DNA from: Opitutales bacterium
GTDB taxonomy: Bacteria; Verrucomicrobiota; Verrucomicrobiia; Opitutales; Oceanipulchritudinaceae
Length of the DNA stretch: 48,420 nt
Assembly (NCBI GenBank): GCA_020831485.1
Contig: JAFIGG010000021.1
Coordinates: forward strand, 1 to 48,420
Reading direction: 5' to 3'
Positions 31,628 to 40,798 of the stretch are shown piece by piece. How positions within the stretch are numbered: the first letter of the stretch is position 1; every line of letters starts with the position of its first letter. A model generated the notes under the pieces. That model was not told the origin of the DNA. It ran no database searches and saw only the letters and a program-made list of their open reading frames with translations. The translations under genes were made by a program, and so were the position numbers.

Positions 31628-33829
31628 GTGGGCTCAGACTCAACCAACGAAATCTGGCAGAATCTTCAATCCGAAGCAGCACTTGCCTCACCAGGCAATG
31701 ATGAAGCTCTGCTTCCGGTCTATTCCCTGCTCGGCGACCTGACCGAATCAATGCAGGAGTCTGATTCGGGCTTTGCGGACGCGATGAAAATGCGCGAAGC
31801 CATAGAGGAGCTCTTCCTCTCAGGTGGAACCTGGACGGAGTCCATTCTTGCCGATCTGAAGCACTTTTTAAATCCGGAAACCACTGGCGCGGCCCCGGAT
31901 GCGGCATCACCCGAACCGGAATCAGTTTGGCAGGGGCCCGAAGCACCGGCTGCGACCAATGCGGAAGCAGCAATTGAAGCGGTCGATACCTCTCAGATCG
32001 ATGTCCTGATGGTCCTGGATCTGGGCGAAAACAGCGAACTGCTGGAGGAATTTGTCAACGAAGCCAGTGAACACCTGGACGAAATCGAAAACGCGCTGCT
32101 TAAAGTTGAGCACAATCCGGAAGACGAAGATTCCATCCATTCCTTGTTCCGCTCTTTTCACACAATCAAGGGTGTATCCGGATTTCTCGAGCTGATCCCG
32201 ATCAATAAACTGTCGCACGATGTTGAGTCCTTGCTCGACCTTGCCCGCAATCACAAGCTGGTGCTGGACAGCGACATTATTTCCGTCCTGCTGCAGTCAC
32301 GGGACCGCCTGTTGCAACTGGTGCAACAGGTACAGATCGGCCTCCAGAGCCATCAACAACCCGAAGCGCTGATTCCGGTAGCCGACTTGATCACCAGCGT
32401 GCGACAGCTGGCCATATCCACTCCTACAGCTGGAGTAGCAAGCGCAGCTGAGCCAACGCCGGAGCCTGTCGAAACCAAAACCACAGAGCTTGCACAAGCG
32501 CCAGAGCCCACAGGCGCAGAGCCGCTCGCTCAGCCAAAAGCCGAGCTCCCAGCGGCCGCTGCAAGGCAGGAAAAACCAGCACCCGCGCCTCAAGCGGCTC
32601 CGTTGCAGCAAGCCACCCAGGACAATAAGCCCGTTGCCGAAATCAAGGACACCTCCATCCGCGTCAACATTGACAAACTGGATACATTGGTGGATTCCGT
32701 GGGCGAGCTGGTCATCCTTGAATCTCAGCTGCTTAACAGTCTCGAGGGTATCGATCGTTCGGACAACAGTCAGCTGCAAAAACAGTTGAACCAACTTCGG
32801 CGTATTGTCCGGAGCCTACAAAACGATGCCCTGGCCATCCGAATGGTCCCGGTGCGCCAGACATTCCGTAAAATGGAACGCCTTGCCCGTGAGTTGAGCC
32901 GCAAGCTGGGCAAGAACGTTGATTTTATCCTCTCCGGAGAAGATACCGAACTCGACCGCACGATGGTCGAGGTCATTGGCGACCCGCTGGTCCACATGAT
33001 CCGCAATGCCGTCGATCACGGCCTCGAAGATCCCGAAACCCGTGTTCGCAATGGGAAAAATGAAACCGGGACAATCAAGCTGTCCGCCTTTCACCAGGGA
33101 GGCTACGTGGTTCTGGAGCTCCGCGACGACGGCCGCGGCCTAAACGCTGAGCGGATCCACAGCAAGGCCATCGAAAAGGGCCTCGTTCAGCCGAATCAGA
33201 AATTTAGCAATGAAGAGATTTTTCACTTCATCTTCCGTCCCGGCTTTTCCACTGCGGAAAAATTGACCGACGTTTCCGGTCGTGGCGTCGGCCTCGACGT
33301 AGTCCGAAAAAACATCGAAGGACTCCGCGGCAAGGTAGAAATAAAATCCGAAGATGGCGAGGGCACAGTATTTTCGATCAAGCTGCCTCTGACCCTCGCG
33401 ATCATTGAAGGTCTGGTGGTAAAAGTTGCCGGTGACACCTACATCCTCCCCGCCACTTCGATCCGGGTTGCCCTGAAGCCGGAAAAAGCACAATTGAAGC
33501 GCATCCATGGCCGCGGTGAAACCCTGTCGATGCGAGGGGAAATCATTCCGCTCTTCTACCTGAGCCATATTTTCGATTCAAAATCCTCGGTTCGCAAAGC
33601 CGATGACGGCATTGTGGTGGTTATCGACGCCTTCAACCGAACCTACGGACTGGTAGTGGACGAGCTGATATCCAAACAGGAAGTCGTGATCAAATCGCTC
33701 GGACCAGTTACCAGGAACCTGCCGGGATTGCTGGGCGGAGCGATTCTCGGCGACGGCTCCATTGCTCTCATCGTCGACCCTGTGAATATCGTCGACCGCG
33801 ATGTCAAACAAAGCGTCCGTACCAAGTAA
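31628..33829 (+). CDS. cheA: Chemotaxis histidine kinase CheA
   Basis: This 733-residue kinase runs from GTG 31628. The open frame reaches back to 31484, but that part overlaps the response-regulator gene and is unlike CheA. Order: ~130 N-terminal residues without a known domain; Hpt with phospho-accepting H178 (LFRSFHTIKGVSGFLE); an Ala/Pro/Gln-rich linker (about 265-330) in place of a clear P2; dimerisation domain; ATP-binding domain with N-box HMIRNAVDHGLED and LRDDGRGL; and a C-terminal CheW-like domain. It phosphorylates CheY-type receivers in response to receptors. The genes around it (cheW, MCP, cheX, REC protein) complete a core pathway. Confidence 0.93.
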   Translation: MGSDSTNEIWQNLQSEAALASPGNDEALLPVYSLLGDLTESMQESDSGFADAMKMREAIEELFLSGGTWTESILADLKHFLNPETTGAAPDAASPEPESVWQGPEAPAATNAEAAIEAVDTSQIDVLMVLDLGENSELLEEFVNEASEHLDEIENALLKVEHNPEDEDSIHSLFRSFHTIKGVSGFLELIPINKLSHDVESLLDLARNHKLVLDSDIISVLLQSRDRLLQLVQQVQIGLQSHQQPEALIPVADLITSVRQLAISTPTAGVASAAEPTPEPVETKTTELAQAPEPTGAEPLAQPKAELPAAAARQEKPAPAPQAAPLQQATQDNKPVAEIKDTSIRVNIDKLDTLVDSVGELVILESQLLNSLEGIDRSDNSQLQKQLNQLRRIVRSLQNDALAIRMVPVRQTFRKMERLARELSRKLGKNVDFILSGEDTELDRTMVEVIGDPLVHMIRNAVDHGLEDPETRVRNGKNETGTIKLSAFHQGGYVVLELRDDGRGLNAERIHSKAIEKGLVQPNQKFSNEEIFHFIFRPGFSTAEKLTDVSGRGVGLDVVRKNIEGLRGKVEIKSEDGEGTVFSIKLPLTLAIIEGLVVKVAGDTYILPATSIRVALKPEKAQLKRIHGRGETLSMRGEIIPLFYLSHIFDSKSSVRKADDGIVVVIDAFNRTYGLVVDELISKQEVVIKSLGPVTRNLPGLLGGAILGDGSIALIVDPVNIVDRDVKQSVRTK

Positions 33830-33916
33830 CGACTGTCCCCTTGTAAGCAGCAGGTAAAAGTTGCCGATTACACACTGAGCAATTGCCGCCAAGCTGAAAT
33901 ACGACTTTTTATCCCG

Positions 33917-33945
33917 TTGTATTAAAACATCTTACATAATATCTA
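33917..33945 (+). promoter_or_regulatory. Possible housekeeping-type promoter for the flagellar operon
   Basis: TTGTAT (33917-33922) and TATCTA (33940-33945) are separated by 17 bases in an AT-rich patch between cheA and flgB, 35 bases before the flgB start. No good sigma-28 or sigma-54 match was seen in 33830-33980. Confidence 0.4.
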
Positions 33946-33980
33946 ATTAATTGCGGCATACCCACTGCTAAGTCTGGGGT

Positions 33981-34367
33981 ATGCTGGATGCAATCTTTAG
34001 TGGAACCAATTACGTGGCGGCAAAGCAGATGCTGGATGCTGCCCAAGTTCGTCATCAGGCAATCACTTCAAATATTGCGAACGTCGATACGCCTGGTTAT
34101 CAACGAGTAGACCTCAGGGACGACTTTCAAGCGGAGTTGAACCGCCTCGTCGCCAACGGCGACACCAATGCAATCAGACGCCTTGAAGCTGAAACTGCGG
34201 TTACCGATCCCAATTCGTCGAAATCGGGGATCAATGGCAAAGTTCAGCTCGACAAAGAGCTGATGGAGATGAACCGCAATGCCTTGCAATACGAAACCCT
34301 GACTCAGTTTGTCAGCGGATCCCTCCGCCACCTGCGCATGGCTATAACCGGCCAGCCCCAACGCTAA
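33981..34367 (+). CDS. flgB: Flagellar proximal rod protein FlgB
   Basis: This 128-residue rod protein has the N-terminal rod motif ITSNIANVDTPGYQRVDL and the C-terminal helix ALQYETLTQFVSGSLRHLRM that forms the coiled-coil rod packing. Length is typical of FlgB. It opens the long flagellar operon and is followed 18 bases later by flgC. Exported by the flagellar type III system without a cleaved signal, it builds the rod in the periplasm. Confidence 0.95.
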   Translation: MLDAIFSGTNYVAAKQMLDAAQVRHQAITSNIANVDTPGYQRVDLRDDFQAELNRLVANGDTNAIRRLEAETAVTDPNSSKSGINGKVQLDKELMEMNRNALQYETLTQFVSGSLRHLRMAITGQPQR

Positions 34368-34385
34368 TAGGAAAGGAACTGGACC

Positions 34386-34793
34386 ATGAGCATGATGAAT
34401 CTCATCCCCGGAATACAATCGACTGGCTCAGCCTTGGATGCCTACCGCCAGCAGCTTGAAATCGTCGCTCAGAACATTGCCAACGCACAGACGACGCGCA
34501 CTGAGAGCGGCGGTCCCTACCAGCGCCAGCAAATCTCTTTCGAATCCTATTTGCACGACACCGGCACCGGCATCCGCATTTCGGAAATCGCGCCGGATAC
34601 ACGCCCTGGCCCTATGGTCCGCCAACCGGATCATCCGCACGCCAACGCCGAAGGCATGGTCCAGATGACCAACGTCAATGTTGCCCTCGAAATGGTCGAC
34701 ATGATTACGGCCTCCCGCGCCTACGAAGCCAATCTTTCCGTAGCCAAAACCTCCCGCGACCTCGCCCAAAAAGCATTGGAGATTGGCCGCTAA
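34386..34793 (+). CDS. flgC: Flagellar proximal rod protein FlgC
   Basis: This 135-residue protein has the rod N-terminus LDAYRQQLEIVAQNIANAQT and C-terminus NVALEMVDMITASRAYEANL, both characteristic of FlgC. AGGAAAGGA lies about 9 bases before the ATG. It assembles with FlgB, FlgF and FliE into the proximal rod. It is co-transcribed with flgB and fliE. Confidence 0.96.
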   Translation: MSMMNLIPGIQSTGSALDAYRQQLEIVAQNIANAQTTRTESGGPYQRQQISFESYLHDTGTGIRISEIAPDTRPGPMVRQPDHPHANAEGMVQMTNVNVALEMVDMITASRAYEANLSVAKTSRDLAQKALEIGR

Positions 34794-34811
34794 CCCCCAC
34801 TCGACTGAACC

Positions 34812-35216
34812 ATGGACGCTCTATCTGGAATCATCGCTCAAAACCCCGGCCTGGGATCGGTTCAACAGAATCAAATGCTCTCGCCCCAGGCGATGGAGCA
34901 ATGGCAAAACCTGCTCCAAAACACCACCGCCGCAAGCCCCGGATCCATGGCGGCCGAACCGACTGCCGGCCAGAGAGCCATGCGCAGCCAGGCCGGCTCG
35001 CCCATTTCCGGGATGGTCAACGACTTTGTCCGCAACGTGGACGGCAAACTCAAGGAAGGTGAGAACCTGCGCACCGGTTTGCTCACCGGAGAGCCGGTCA
35101 ACCTCCATCAGGCGACCATAGCACTCCAGGAAGCCAGCGTCTCCTTCACCCTAATGATGGAGTTCCGCAACAAGATTATGGAAGGCTACCAGGAACTCAT
35201 GCGCATGCAGATCTAG
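34812..35216 (+). CDS. fliE: Flagellar hook-basal body protein FliE
   Basis: This 134-residue protein links the MS-ring to the rod. The conserved C-terminal part reads GEPVNLHQATIALQEASVSF, then LMMEFRNKIMEGYQELMRMQ. The N-terminal ~70 residues are Gln/Pro/Ala-rich and variable, as usual. The order flgB-flgC-fliE-fliF is the common one in bacteria. Confidence 0.95.
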   Translation: MDALSGIIAQNPGLGSVQQNQMLSPQAMEQWQNLLQNTTAASPGSMAAEPTAGQRAMRSQAGSPISGMVNDFVRNVDGKLKEGENLRTGLLTGEPVNLHQATIALQEASVSFTLMMEFRNKIMEGYQELMRMQI

Positions 35217-35242
35217 GACCCCTACGAGGACTCAATTAAGCC

Positions 35243-36799
35243 ATGCAAACCGCCATCAACAACGCCGTCGCCATCTGGAACCAGATTGGAATCAACCAGC
35301 GCATCAGCCTGGTTCTTTTCATTCTGGGCACTATCGGCGCGATGATCGCCATCGCCATCTGGGCTCACCGCCCCCAATACCAAATGCTATTCGGAGGCCT
35401 CTCTGCTCAGGATGGATCGGAAGTCGTAGAATCCCTTGAAAGCCGCGGAATTCCCTATGAAATCCGTGGCGGAGGGACTGCGGTTTACGTTCCAGCCGGA
35501 GAAGTGCACCGAGTCCGCATGGACTTGGCAGGCTCGGGGGTTCCTTCCGGAGACAGCGTCGGCTACGAAATTTTTGACCGCGGCTCCTTCGGGGTCAGCG
35601 ACTTTGTTCAGCGCACCAACTACGTCCGCGCAGTTCAGGGTGAGCTATCCCGCACCATTTCCCAACTCAACGGGGTGCGCTCGGCCAGAGTCATGATCGT
35701 TGTTCCGGAAAATCGCTTACTGGTAACCAACCCGGACATCATTCCAACCGCTTCCGTCCTGGTCGATCTGGGAAGTGGACGCTTGAGCCGCCCGGCGGTG
35801 CATTCGATCCGCTCGCTGGTCGCGAATTCAGTGGAAGGCCTGCAGCCACGCGATGTCGCCGTTGTCGATAACCACGGCAATGTTTTGTCGGACGACCTCG
35901 ACGACGACGACGGCGGCCCGTCCAACGTCGCACAAGTGCGCCACCGCCAAAACGTTGAGGGTTATCTGGTTGAAAAAGTTGAAAGCATGCTCAGCCAGAT
36001 TCTTGGTCCCAACCAGGCCGTTGTGCGGGTCTCCGCCGACATCGATTTGCAGTCCCTCACCATCACCGAAGAGACCTTTGATCCAGAAAGCCAGGTGGTG
36101 CGCTCACAGACGTCCACCGAAGAGTCCAGCACTTCCCGCGAAAGCCGGCCTCAGGGCTTTGCTGGGACTGCCGGCAACATTGACGGTATGGACCCTGAAT
36201 CGGTGGCACTGACCACCTCCAACACAACTGGCCGCGAGCAGCGTACCCGTAATCAGACCTACGAAATCAGCCGTTCTCAAATCAACCGGGTACAGCCAGC
36301 CGGAGAGATTCGCAGCGTCTCAGCAGCCGTATTCGTAGCGCCTCGCCCACCGATCGGCGATGCCCAGGAACCGACTCCCCGAACCCAGCAGGAACTGAAC
36401 CGCCTGCGCGACATGATAGCCCTGACCCTCGGCATCACCAACCCTGCCGATATCGCACGCCTTGTCTCCGTGGAAGAAGCCCCTTTTTCAATCCGCGGCG
36501 GTCCGGCCATGCAAACCTTTGAAGCGGGTTGGGACCTGAATCAAATCCTCGGGCTGACTCAGGACTTTGCCCCGATCGGACTGGCCCTGGTCTTCTTCCT
36601 GATTCTGCTGCACATGTTGCGGCGCACCCGGTCTGAGCCAATTTTCGCGCCGTCCAATAGACAGGAATCCGTGGAAAATACTCAGAACGCGGATGATACC
36701 CCCATTTCGCCCGAGGTTCTCAACGAGCTCATCCGCCAGAAGCCTGAGAATGTGGGCACCGCACTTCGCAACTGGGTCAACCCCAACCGCAACACCTAG
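35243..36799 (+). CDS. fliF: Flagellar MS-ring protein FliF
   Basis: This 518-residue protein forms the MS-ring in the inner membrane. TM1 is near 21-42 (LVLFILGTIGAMIAIAIW) and TM2 near 443-463 (IGLALVFFLILLHML). Between them lie the ring-building motifs, including YQMLFGGLSAQDGSEV and VRAVQGELSRTISQLNGV. An acidic stretch DDLDDDDGG marks the variable collar. The cytoplasmic tail that binds FliG (ISPEVLNELIRQKPENVGTA) is present. It lies 5 bases before fliG. Confidence 0.97.
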   Translation: MQTAINNAVAIWNQIGINQRISLVLFILGTIGAMIAIAIWAHRPQYQMLFGGLSAQDGSEVVESLESRGIPYEIRGGGTAVYVPAGEVHRVRMDLAGSGVPSGDSVGYEIFDRGSFGVSDFVQRTNYVRAVQGELSRTISQLNGVRSARVMIVVPENRLLVTNPDIIPTASVLVDLGSGRLSRPAVHSIRSLVANSVEGLQPRDVAVVDNHGNVLSDDLDDDDGGPSNVAQVRHRQNVEGYLVEKVESMLSQILGPNQAVVRVSADIDLQSLTITEETFDPESQVVRSQTSTEESSTSRESRPQGFAGTAGNIDGMDPESVALTTSNTTGREQRTRNQTYEISRSQINRVQPAGEIRSVSAAVFVAPRPPIGDAQEPTPRTQQELNRLRDMIALTLGITNPADIARLVSVEEAPFSIRGGPAMQTFEAGWDLNQILGLTQDFAPIGLALVFFLILLHMLRRTRSEPIFAPSNRQESVENTQNADDTPISPEVLNELIRQKPENVGTALRNWVNPNRNT

Positions 36800-36804
36800 G
36801 GCGC

Positions 36805-37821
36805 ATGAATCTCGATGATTACAACAACCTGTCACGGCTGCAAAAGCTCTCGGTCTTCCTGACCCTGGTCGGGCCTGAATCCGCAGCAAAGATTCTGAGT
36901 CATTTCGACGATTTTGAAATCGAGCAGATTGGATTGGAAATGACCCAAATCGAGCTGGTTGACGAAGCGGTTCAACAGCGGGCTTTTGAAGAATTTGCAG
37001 AGGTCATTGGCGAAAGCATCAACTCCGTATCCGGAGGCTATGACATCGCGCGCGAAACCATCGAATTGCTCAAAGGACCCTACCAGGCCGAGCGCTTCAT
37101 TTCCAAACTCTCCCCTACCCGCAACTCTAGTGAGGTTATCAAGGAGCTTAGCGAAATGGAACCCCGCCAGATCTACAATGTGGTCCGCACCGAGCAGCCA
37201 CAGATGATCGCTTTTCTGCTCTCCTATTTGAACCCGCGCAAGGCCTCCCAGATCATCGAACTCTGTCCGAACGAATTGCGGACCGAAATCACTCTGCGGA
37301 TGGGTACGCTCGAAGCCACCTCTTCGAACACCATCAATACGGTTGTCCGTCGTCTTGAGCGTCACCTCGATATGAAGGCTGGCCAGACAATGCACAAGAT
37401 CGGCGGATCCACCCATCTCGCGGATGTGCTCAATCTGCTCGATCGCAATATCAGTAAACCCCTGCTCGAGCGCATTGAAGAGCAGAATGCGGCGCTCGGC
37501 GCAAGCGTGCGCAAACGCATGTTTACCTTTGAAGACCTTGTGCGCCTCCAGGTGGTGGACCTCCAGCGCCTGCTGCGCGAAGTCGACGCGGCCAACCTTG
37601 CTCTGGCATTGAAACCGGTCGGAGCAGCCCTGAAGGAAAAGATCATGCAATGCATGTCCAAACGGGCTGCTGAAGCCCTGCAGGAAGAGCTCGAATTTAT
37701 GGGTGCCGTCAAACTTCGCGAAGTGGAAGTCGCACAGGAAGGTATCATTGGCATTGTCCGCCGCCTTGAAGAAGAGGGTGAAATCTCACTCGACGGGGAG
37801 GGTCAGGAGTATGTCAATTGA
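36805..37821 (+). CDS. fliG: Flagellar motor switch protein FliG
   Basis: This 338-residue C-ring protein has the N-terminal FliF-binding domain, the middle domain with EMEPRQIYNVVRTEQPQMIA and LSYLNPRKASQIIE (EHPQ-like region), and the C-terminal torque domain FEDLVRLQVVDLQRLLREVD with EELEFMGAVKLREVEVAQ. The charged residues that meet the stator are in place. Length equals typical FliG. Its last 11 bases overlap the start of fliH. Confidence 0.97.
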   Translation: MNLDDYNNLSRLQKLSVFLTLVGPESAAKILSHFDDFEIEQIGLEMTQIELVDEAVQQRAFEEFAEVIGESINSVSGGYDIARETIELLKGPYQAERFISKLSPTRNSSEVIKELSEMEPRQIYNVVRTEQPQMIAFLLSYLNPRKASQIIELCPNELRTEITLRMGTLEATSSNTINTVVRRLERHLDMKAGQTMHKIGGSTHLADVLNLLDRNISKPLLERIEEQNAALGASVRKRMFTFEDLVRLQVVDLQRLLREVDAANLALALKPVGAALKEKIMQCMSKRAAEALQEELEFMGAVKLREVEVAQEGIIGIVRRLEEEGEISLDGEGQEYVN

Positions 37822-38401
37822 GGTCCATAGAGTCGAGCTGCCGCACCGTGCGGAGGCAGTGGTCAGCATTACACCTCCGGCACTGATCATCGACCATCTC
37901 AGCGACGAGGAACGCAATCGCGCGTTCGAACAGGGCTACCGGGAAGGTTTTGACCAAGCCGCACAAAGCTTGAAGAAAGAAATGCGGGAAGAGCGCATGC
38001 GCTGGGAGCAGGACCTCCAGCAAATTCTAAACCAGCTGCAACAACAGGAAGATCAGCTGGCCAACCAGGTCGAACAGGCGCTTGGACAACTCATCCTGAG
38101 CGGACTCAAGCGGATTATCCGTGATTTTGAACCCAGCGCGGAACAGCTGCATTCAATCGTCAGCGATGCATTGGCCACTTACCCGAGGGAAGAAGCCAAC
38201 TTGATCATCCTGCTCAACCCTGAGAATTGCGAACTGGTTCAAGACTTCGCGGATGCATGGATTTCCCAATACCCCGGATTGCAATTTAAAGCGGACAAAG
38301 CTTTGCGGCGGGGCGACTGCCTGGTGCAAGGGCGCTACGGAACAACCGATGCCCGAATGTCAACCAAGCTAAAAAACCTTGAAGAAACCCTTAGCCAATG
38401 A
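37811..38401 (+). CDS. fliH: Flagellar export ATPase regulator FliH
   Basis: This 196-residue protein runs from ATG 37811, which has CAGGAGT directly upstream. The frame opens further back at 37703, but that part lies wholly inside fliG. Features are a GYREGFDQA-type segment (the GxxxG-like motif of FliH), a long Gln/Glu coiled coil (QQILNQLQQQEDQLANQVE) and a C-terminal domain with LIILLNPENCELVQDF. It binds and restrains the ATPase FliI. It overlaps fliG by 11 bases and fliI by ATGA. Confidence 0.9.
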   Translation: MSIEVHRVELPHRAEAVVSITPPALIIDHLSDEERNRAFEQGYREGFDQAAQSLKKEMREERMRWEQDLQQILNQLQQQEDQLANQVEQALGQLILSGLKRIIRDFEPSAEQLHSIVSDALATYPREEANLIILLNPENCELVQDFADAWISQYPGLQFKADKALRRGDCLVQGRYGTTDARMSTKLKNLEETLSQ

Positions 38402-39726
38402 CCCCCAACCCTCGGTTTAAATCGATCCTCGACGGCTTCAACCGCCAGTTGGACAAAGCCAACCTTGTCAGCCAGACCGGACAGGTTTCCGAGCTTCGCG
38501 GACTTGTGATCGAAGCCGATGGCCCTGGCGCAGCGGTCGGCGATATCTGCGCCATTTACCCGCAAAACGGGAGCAAACCCTGCCACGCGGAAGTGGTCGG
38601 ATTTCACAACCACCGCCTGATGCTGATGCCATTGGAGGACATCCAGGGCATTCATCCTGGATGCAGGGTTATTCCAGCGCCGATGTGGACACGTATTCCC
38701 ACCGGAACCGAGCTAAGGGGCCGCATCCTCGACGGTCTTGGACGCCCGCTGGACGACGGCCCGCTTCCCGCTTGTTCCGACGAGCACAGCCTGCACCGCC
38801 AGCCACCCCACCCCCTCAAGCGCCAGCGGATTAGCGACCCTTTCGTTTCCGGGGTCCGCGCAATGGATCTCTTTACTCCCATTGGCCGCGGCCAACGCAT
38901 CGGCCTCTTCGCCGGCACCGGGGTCGGTAAAACCACCCTGCTGGGCATGTTGGCCCGCAACAGTGAGGCAGATGTCAATGTCGTCGCTCTCATCGGTGAA
39001 CGCGGTCGTGAAATCCGCGAACTTGTGGAAAAAGATTTCGGCGCCGAAGGCCTCGCAAAGTCCGTGGTCATCGTCGCCACTTCCGACAGTCCGGCTCTGG
39101 TCCGCCTGCGCGCGGCCTTTCTGGCAACCGCAATCGCCGAGTCATTCCGCGATCAGGGAAAAAACGTCCTTTTCATGATGGATTCGGTCACCCGCTTTGC
39201 CATGGCCCAGCGCGAGATTGGCCTGTCCGTCGGCGAGCCACCGGCCACCCGCGGCTATCCTCCGTCGGTCTTCGCCCTCTTGCCCAAACTGCTCGAACGC
39301 ACGGGCGCCGGCGAGTCGGGCACTATAACCGCCTTTTACACTGTGCTGGTCGAAGGCGATGATATGAATGAACCGATCGCCGATGCGATCCGGGGTATTC
39401 TCGACGGCCACATCGTGCTCAGCCGGGCCCACGCCAACGCCAACCGCTTTCCTGCCGTGGATGTACTCGACAGCATCAGTCGCTTGACCCGGGACATCTG
39501 CAACGCGGATGAACTCGAACTCCTTTCCAAAGCCCGCGACAGCCTTGCACTGTATCGGAAAAACGAGGACCTGATCACCATCGGGGCGTATGCAAAAAAC
39601 AGCAACCCACGCCTCGATCGGGCCATCGAACTGCACGAACGCATTGAAAACCTCCTGCGTCAGGACGTACACGACCGATCCAAACGGGCGGAGGCCTTTG
39701 AACAATTACGAAAGGTACTGACATGA
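38398..39726 (+). CDS. fliI: Flagellum-specific ATP synthase-like export ATPase FliI
   Basis: This 442-residue ATPase powers substrate unloading at the flagellar export gate. It has P-loop AGTGVGKTT (172-180), a preceding AMDLFTPIGRGQRIGLF, the Walker B region VLFMMDSVTRFAMAQREIGL, and TGAGESGTITAFYTVLVEGD, DDMNEPIAD, GHIVLSR, all diagnostic for FliI. It starts within the fliH stop (ATGA) and ends in an ATGA with fliJ. Confidence 0.98.
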   Translation: MTPNPRFKSILDGFNRQLDKANLVSQTGQVSELRGLVIEADGPGAAVGDICAIYPQNGSKPCHAEVVGFHNHRLMLMPLEDIQGIHPGCRVIPAPMWTRIPTGTELRGRILDGLGRPLDDGPLPACSDEHSLHRQPPHPLKRQRISDPFVSGVRAMDLFTPIGRGQRIGLFAGTGVGKTTLLGMLARNSEADVNVVALIGERGREIRELVEKDFGAEGLAKSVVIVATSDSPALVRLRAAFLATAIAESFRDQGKNVLFMMDSVTRFAMAQREIGLSVGEPPATRGYPPSVFALLPKLLERTGAGESGTITAFYTVLVEGDDMNEPIADAIRGILDGHIVLSRAHANANRFPAVDVLDSISRLTRDICNADELELLSKARDSLALYRKNEDLITIGAYAKNSNPRLDRAIELHERIENLLRQDVHDRSKRAEAFEQLRKVLT

Positions 39727-40175
39727 AACGCTTTCATTTTCCCCTGCAAAGCTTGATCCGCCTTCGCGAACACCGTCTGGACGAAGCCCGCGAAAGCGTG
39801 CGCAAGGCAACTGAAGCCTGCCTCGAAGCAACCCGGGTTGTTTCCGAATCCGAGCAAAGCATTCATAAATGGGAGGAATCCATGAATGAGGTCTTTCGTC
39901 AAAAGTCCTTCAATCCTCACCAGGTCGCTTCCAACCTCGACCACCTGAAGGTGCTGAATGCAGAATTGTACGCTGCGCAAGAACACTACCGCCAGGCTGT
40001 CCAGAAAGAAAGCGATGCCATGCAGCGTCTGCGGCTCCGCAAGATGGACTGCCAGGCCTTGGAGCGGCTCAAGGAAAAAGCCTGGAACGACTATCAACGG
40101 GAACAGCGACGCTTCGAAGAGGCCGAGGCTGAAGCCTTTCACAACGCGCGCAAACATCAAATGGAGTGCAGGTAA
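39723..40175 (+). CDS. fliJ: Flagellar export chaperone FliJ
   Basis: This 150-residue, almost fully helical protein begins KRFHFPLQSLIRLREHRLDE, the classic FliJ opening, and continues as one long coiled coil with basic and acidic residues alternating. It couples FliI to the gate protein FlhA. Sequence conservation in FliJ is low, so the call rests on the opening motif, length and place between fliI and the MotE-like gene. Confidence 0.88.
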   Translation: MKRFHFPLQSLIRLREHRLDEARESVRKATEACLEATRVVSESEQSIHKWEESMNEVFRQKSFNPHQVASNLDHLKVLNAELYAAQEHYRQAVQKESDAMQRLRLRKMDCQALERLKEKAWNDYQREQRRFEEAEAEAFHNARKHQMECR

Positions 40176-40177
40176 AA

Positions 40178-40798
40178 ATGGCTCAGAAGAAGCTTGTCTG
40201 GCTCTTGATCGGTATTGGTTTTCTCCTGAGTCTTGGGACTAACCTGGGACTGCTGTACCTGCGCCAGGACGCCTGGCTGCCGGAAGACGCTAAACTCAAT
40301 CTGTTTGCAGATAAAGCTACCCCGGAAAAGAAAACTGAAGAGAGGGAAGGATCCGACTGGAACGAATGGATGATTGGCCTCAATCAACTGGAGGACCTCA
40401 CAACAGAGCTCAAAACCAGGGAGACCCAATTGGCGGAAAAAGCAGCAAGCATCGCCCGCGCTGAAACCCGCCTGATCGCAGAACGCGAGGAACTCGAACG
40501 CGCCCGAGAAGCACTCGACGAACGCCTCGAGGAGATCGAAAACCTGTTCGTCCGATTCCGCCAGGCGGAACGTACGAACGTCCGTTCTCTGTCCCGCATG
40601 TATGCCGAAATGAACGCCCGGGCAGCCGCTGACCTTTTCAAGGAGCTGGAAGAAGACTTAGCCGTTAAAATCCTGAACCAGCTGCCACAGGAAAACGCTG
40701 GCAACATTCTTCAGGAACTGGCCTCCCGCGAAGGAGACGATGCACGCCTGGCCGCACGCCTTACCTCACGGATTCACACTTTAATCAATGACGACTGA
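40178..40798 (+). CDS. MotE-like coiled-coil protein with MgtE_N-like domain
   Basis: This 206-residue protein has one N-terminal membrane segment (LVWLLIGIGFLLSLGTNLGL), a long coiled coil (about 70-130) and a C-terminal helical domain (MNARAAADLFKELEEDLAVK, then ILNQLPQENAGNILQEL) like the MgtE N-domain. This is the build of MotE, a periplasmic protein that in some bacteria aids stator (MotC/MotB) function, often encoded between fliJ and fliK. ATG 40178 is chosen because GCAGG precedes it; GTG 40166 would add 4 residues inside fliJ. No motA/motB lie in the window. Confidence 0.75.
   Translation: MAQKKLVWLLIGIGFLLSLGTNLGLLYLRQDAWLPEDAKLNLFADKATPEKKTEEREGSDWNEWMIGLNQLEDLTTELKTRETQLAEKAASIARAETRLIAEREELERAREALDERLEEIENLFVRFRQAERTNVRSLSRMYAEMNARAAADLFKELEEDLAVKILNQLPQENAGNILQELASREGDDARLAARLTSRIHTLINDD

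Noticed and set aside
36832-37650. 272-residue open frame opposite fliG
   Set aside because: It is antisense to a clear fliG, has no ribosome site or recognisable family, and is explained by codon bias in GC-rich DNA.
37703-37810. N-terminal extension of fliH
   Set aside because: It lies wholly inside fliG; the ATG at 37811 has a good ribosome site.
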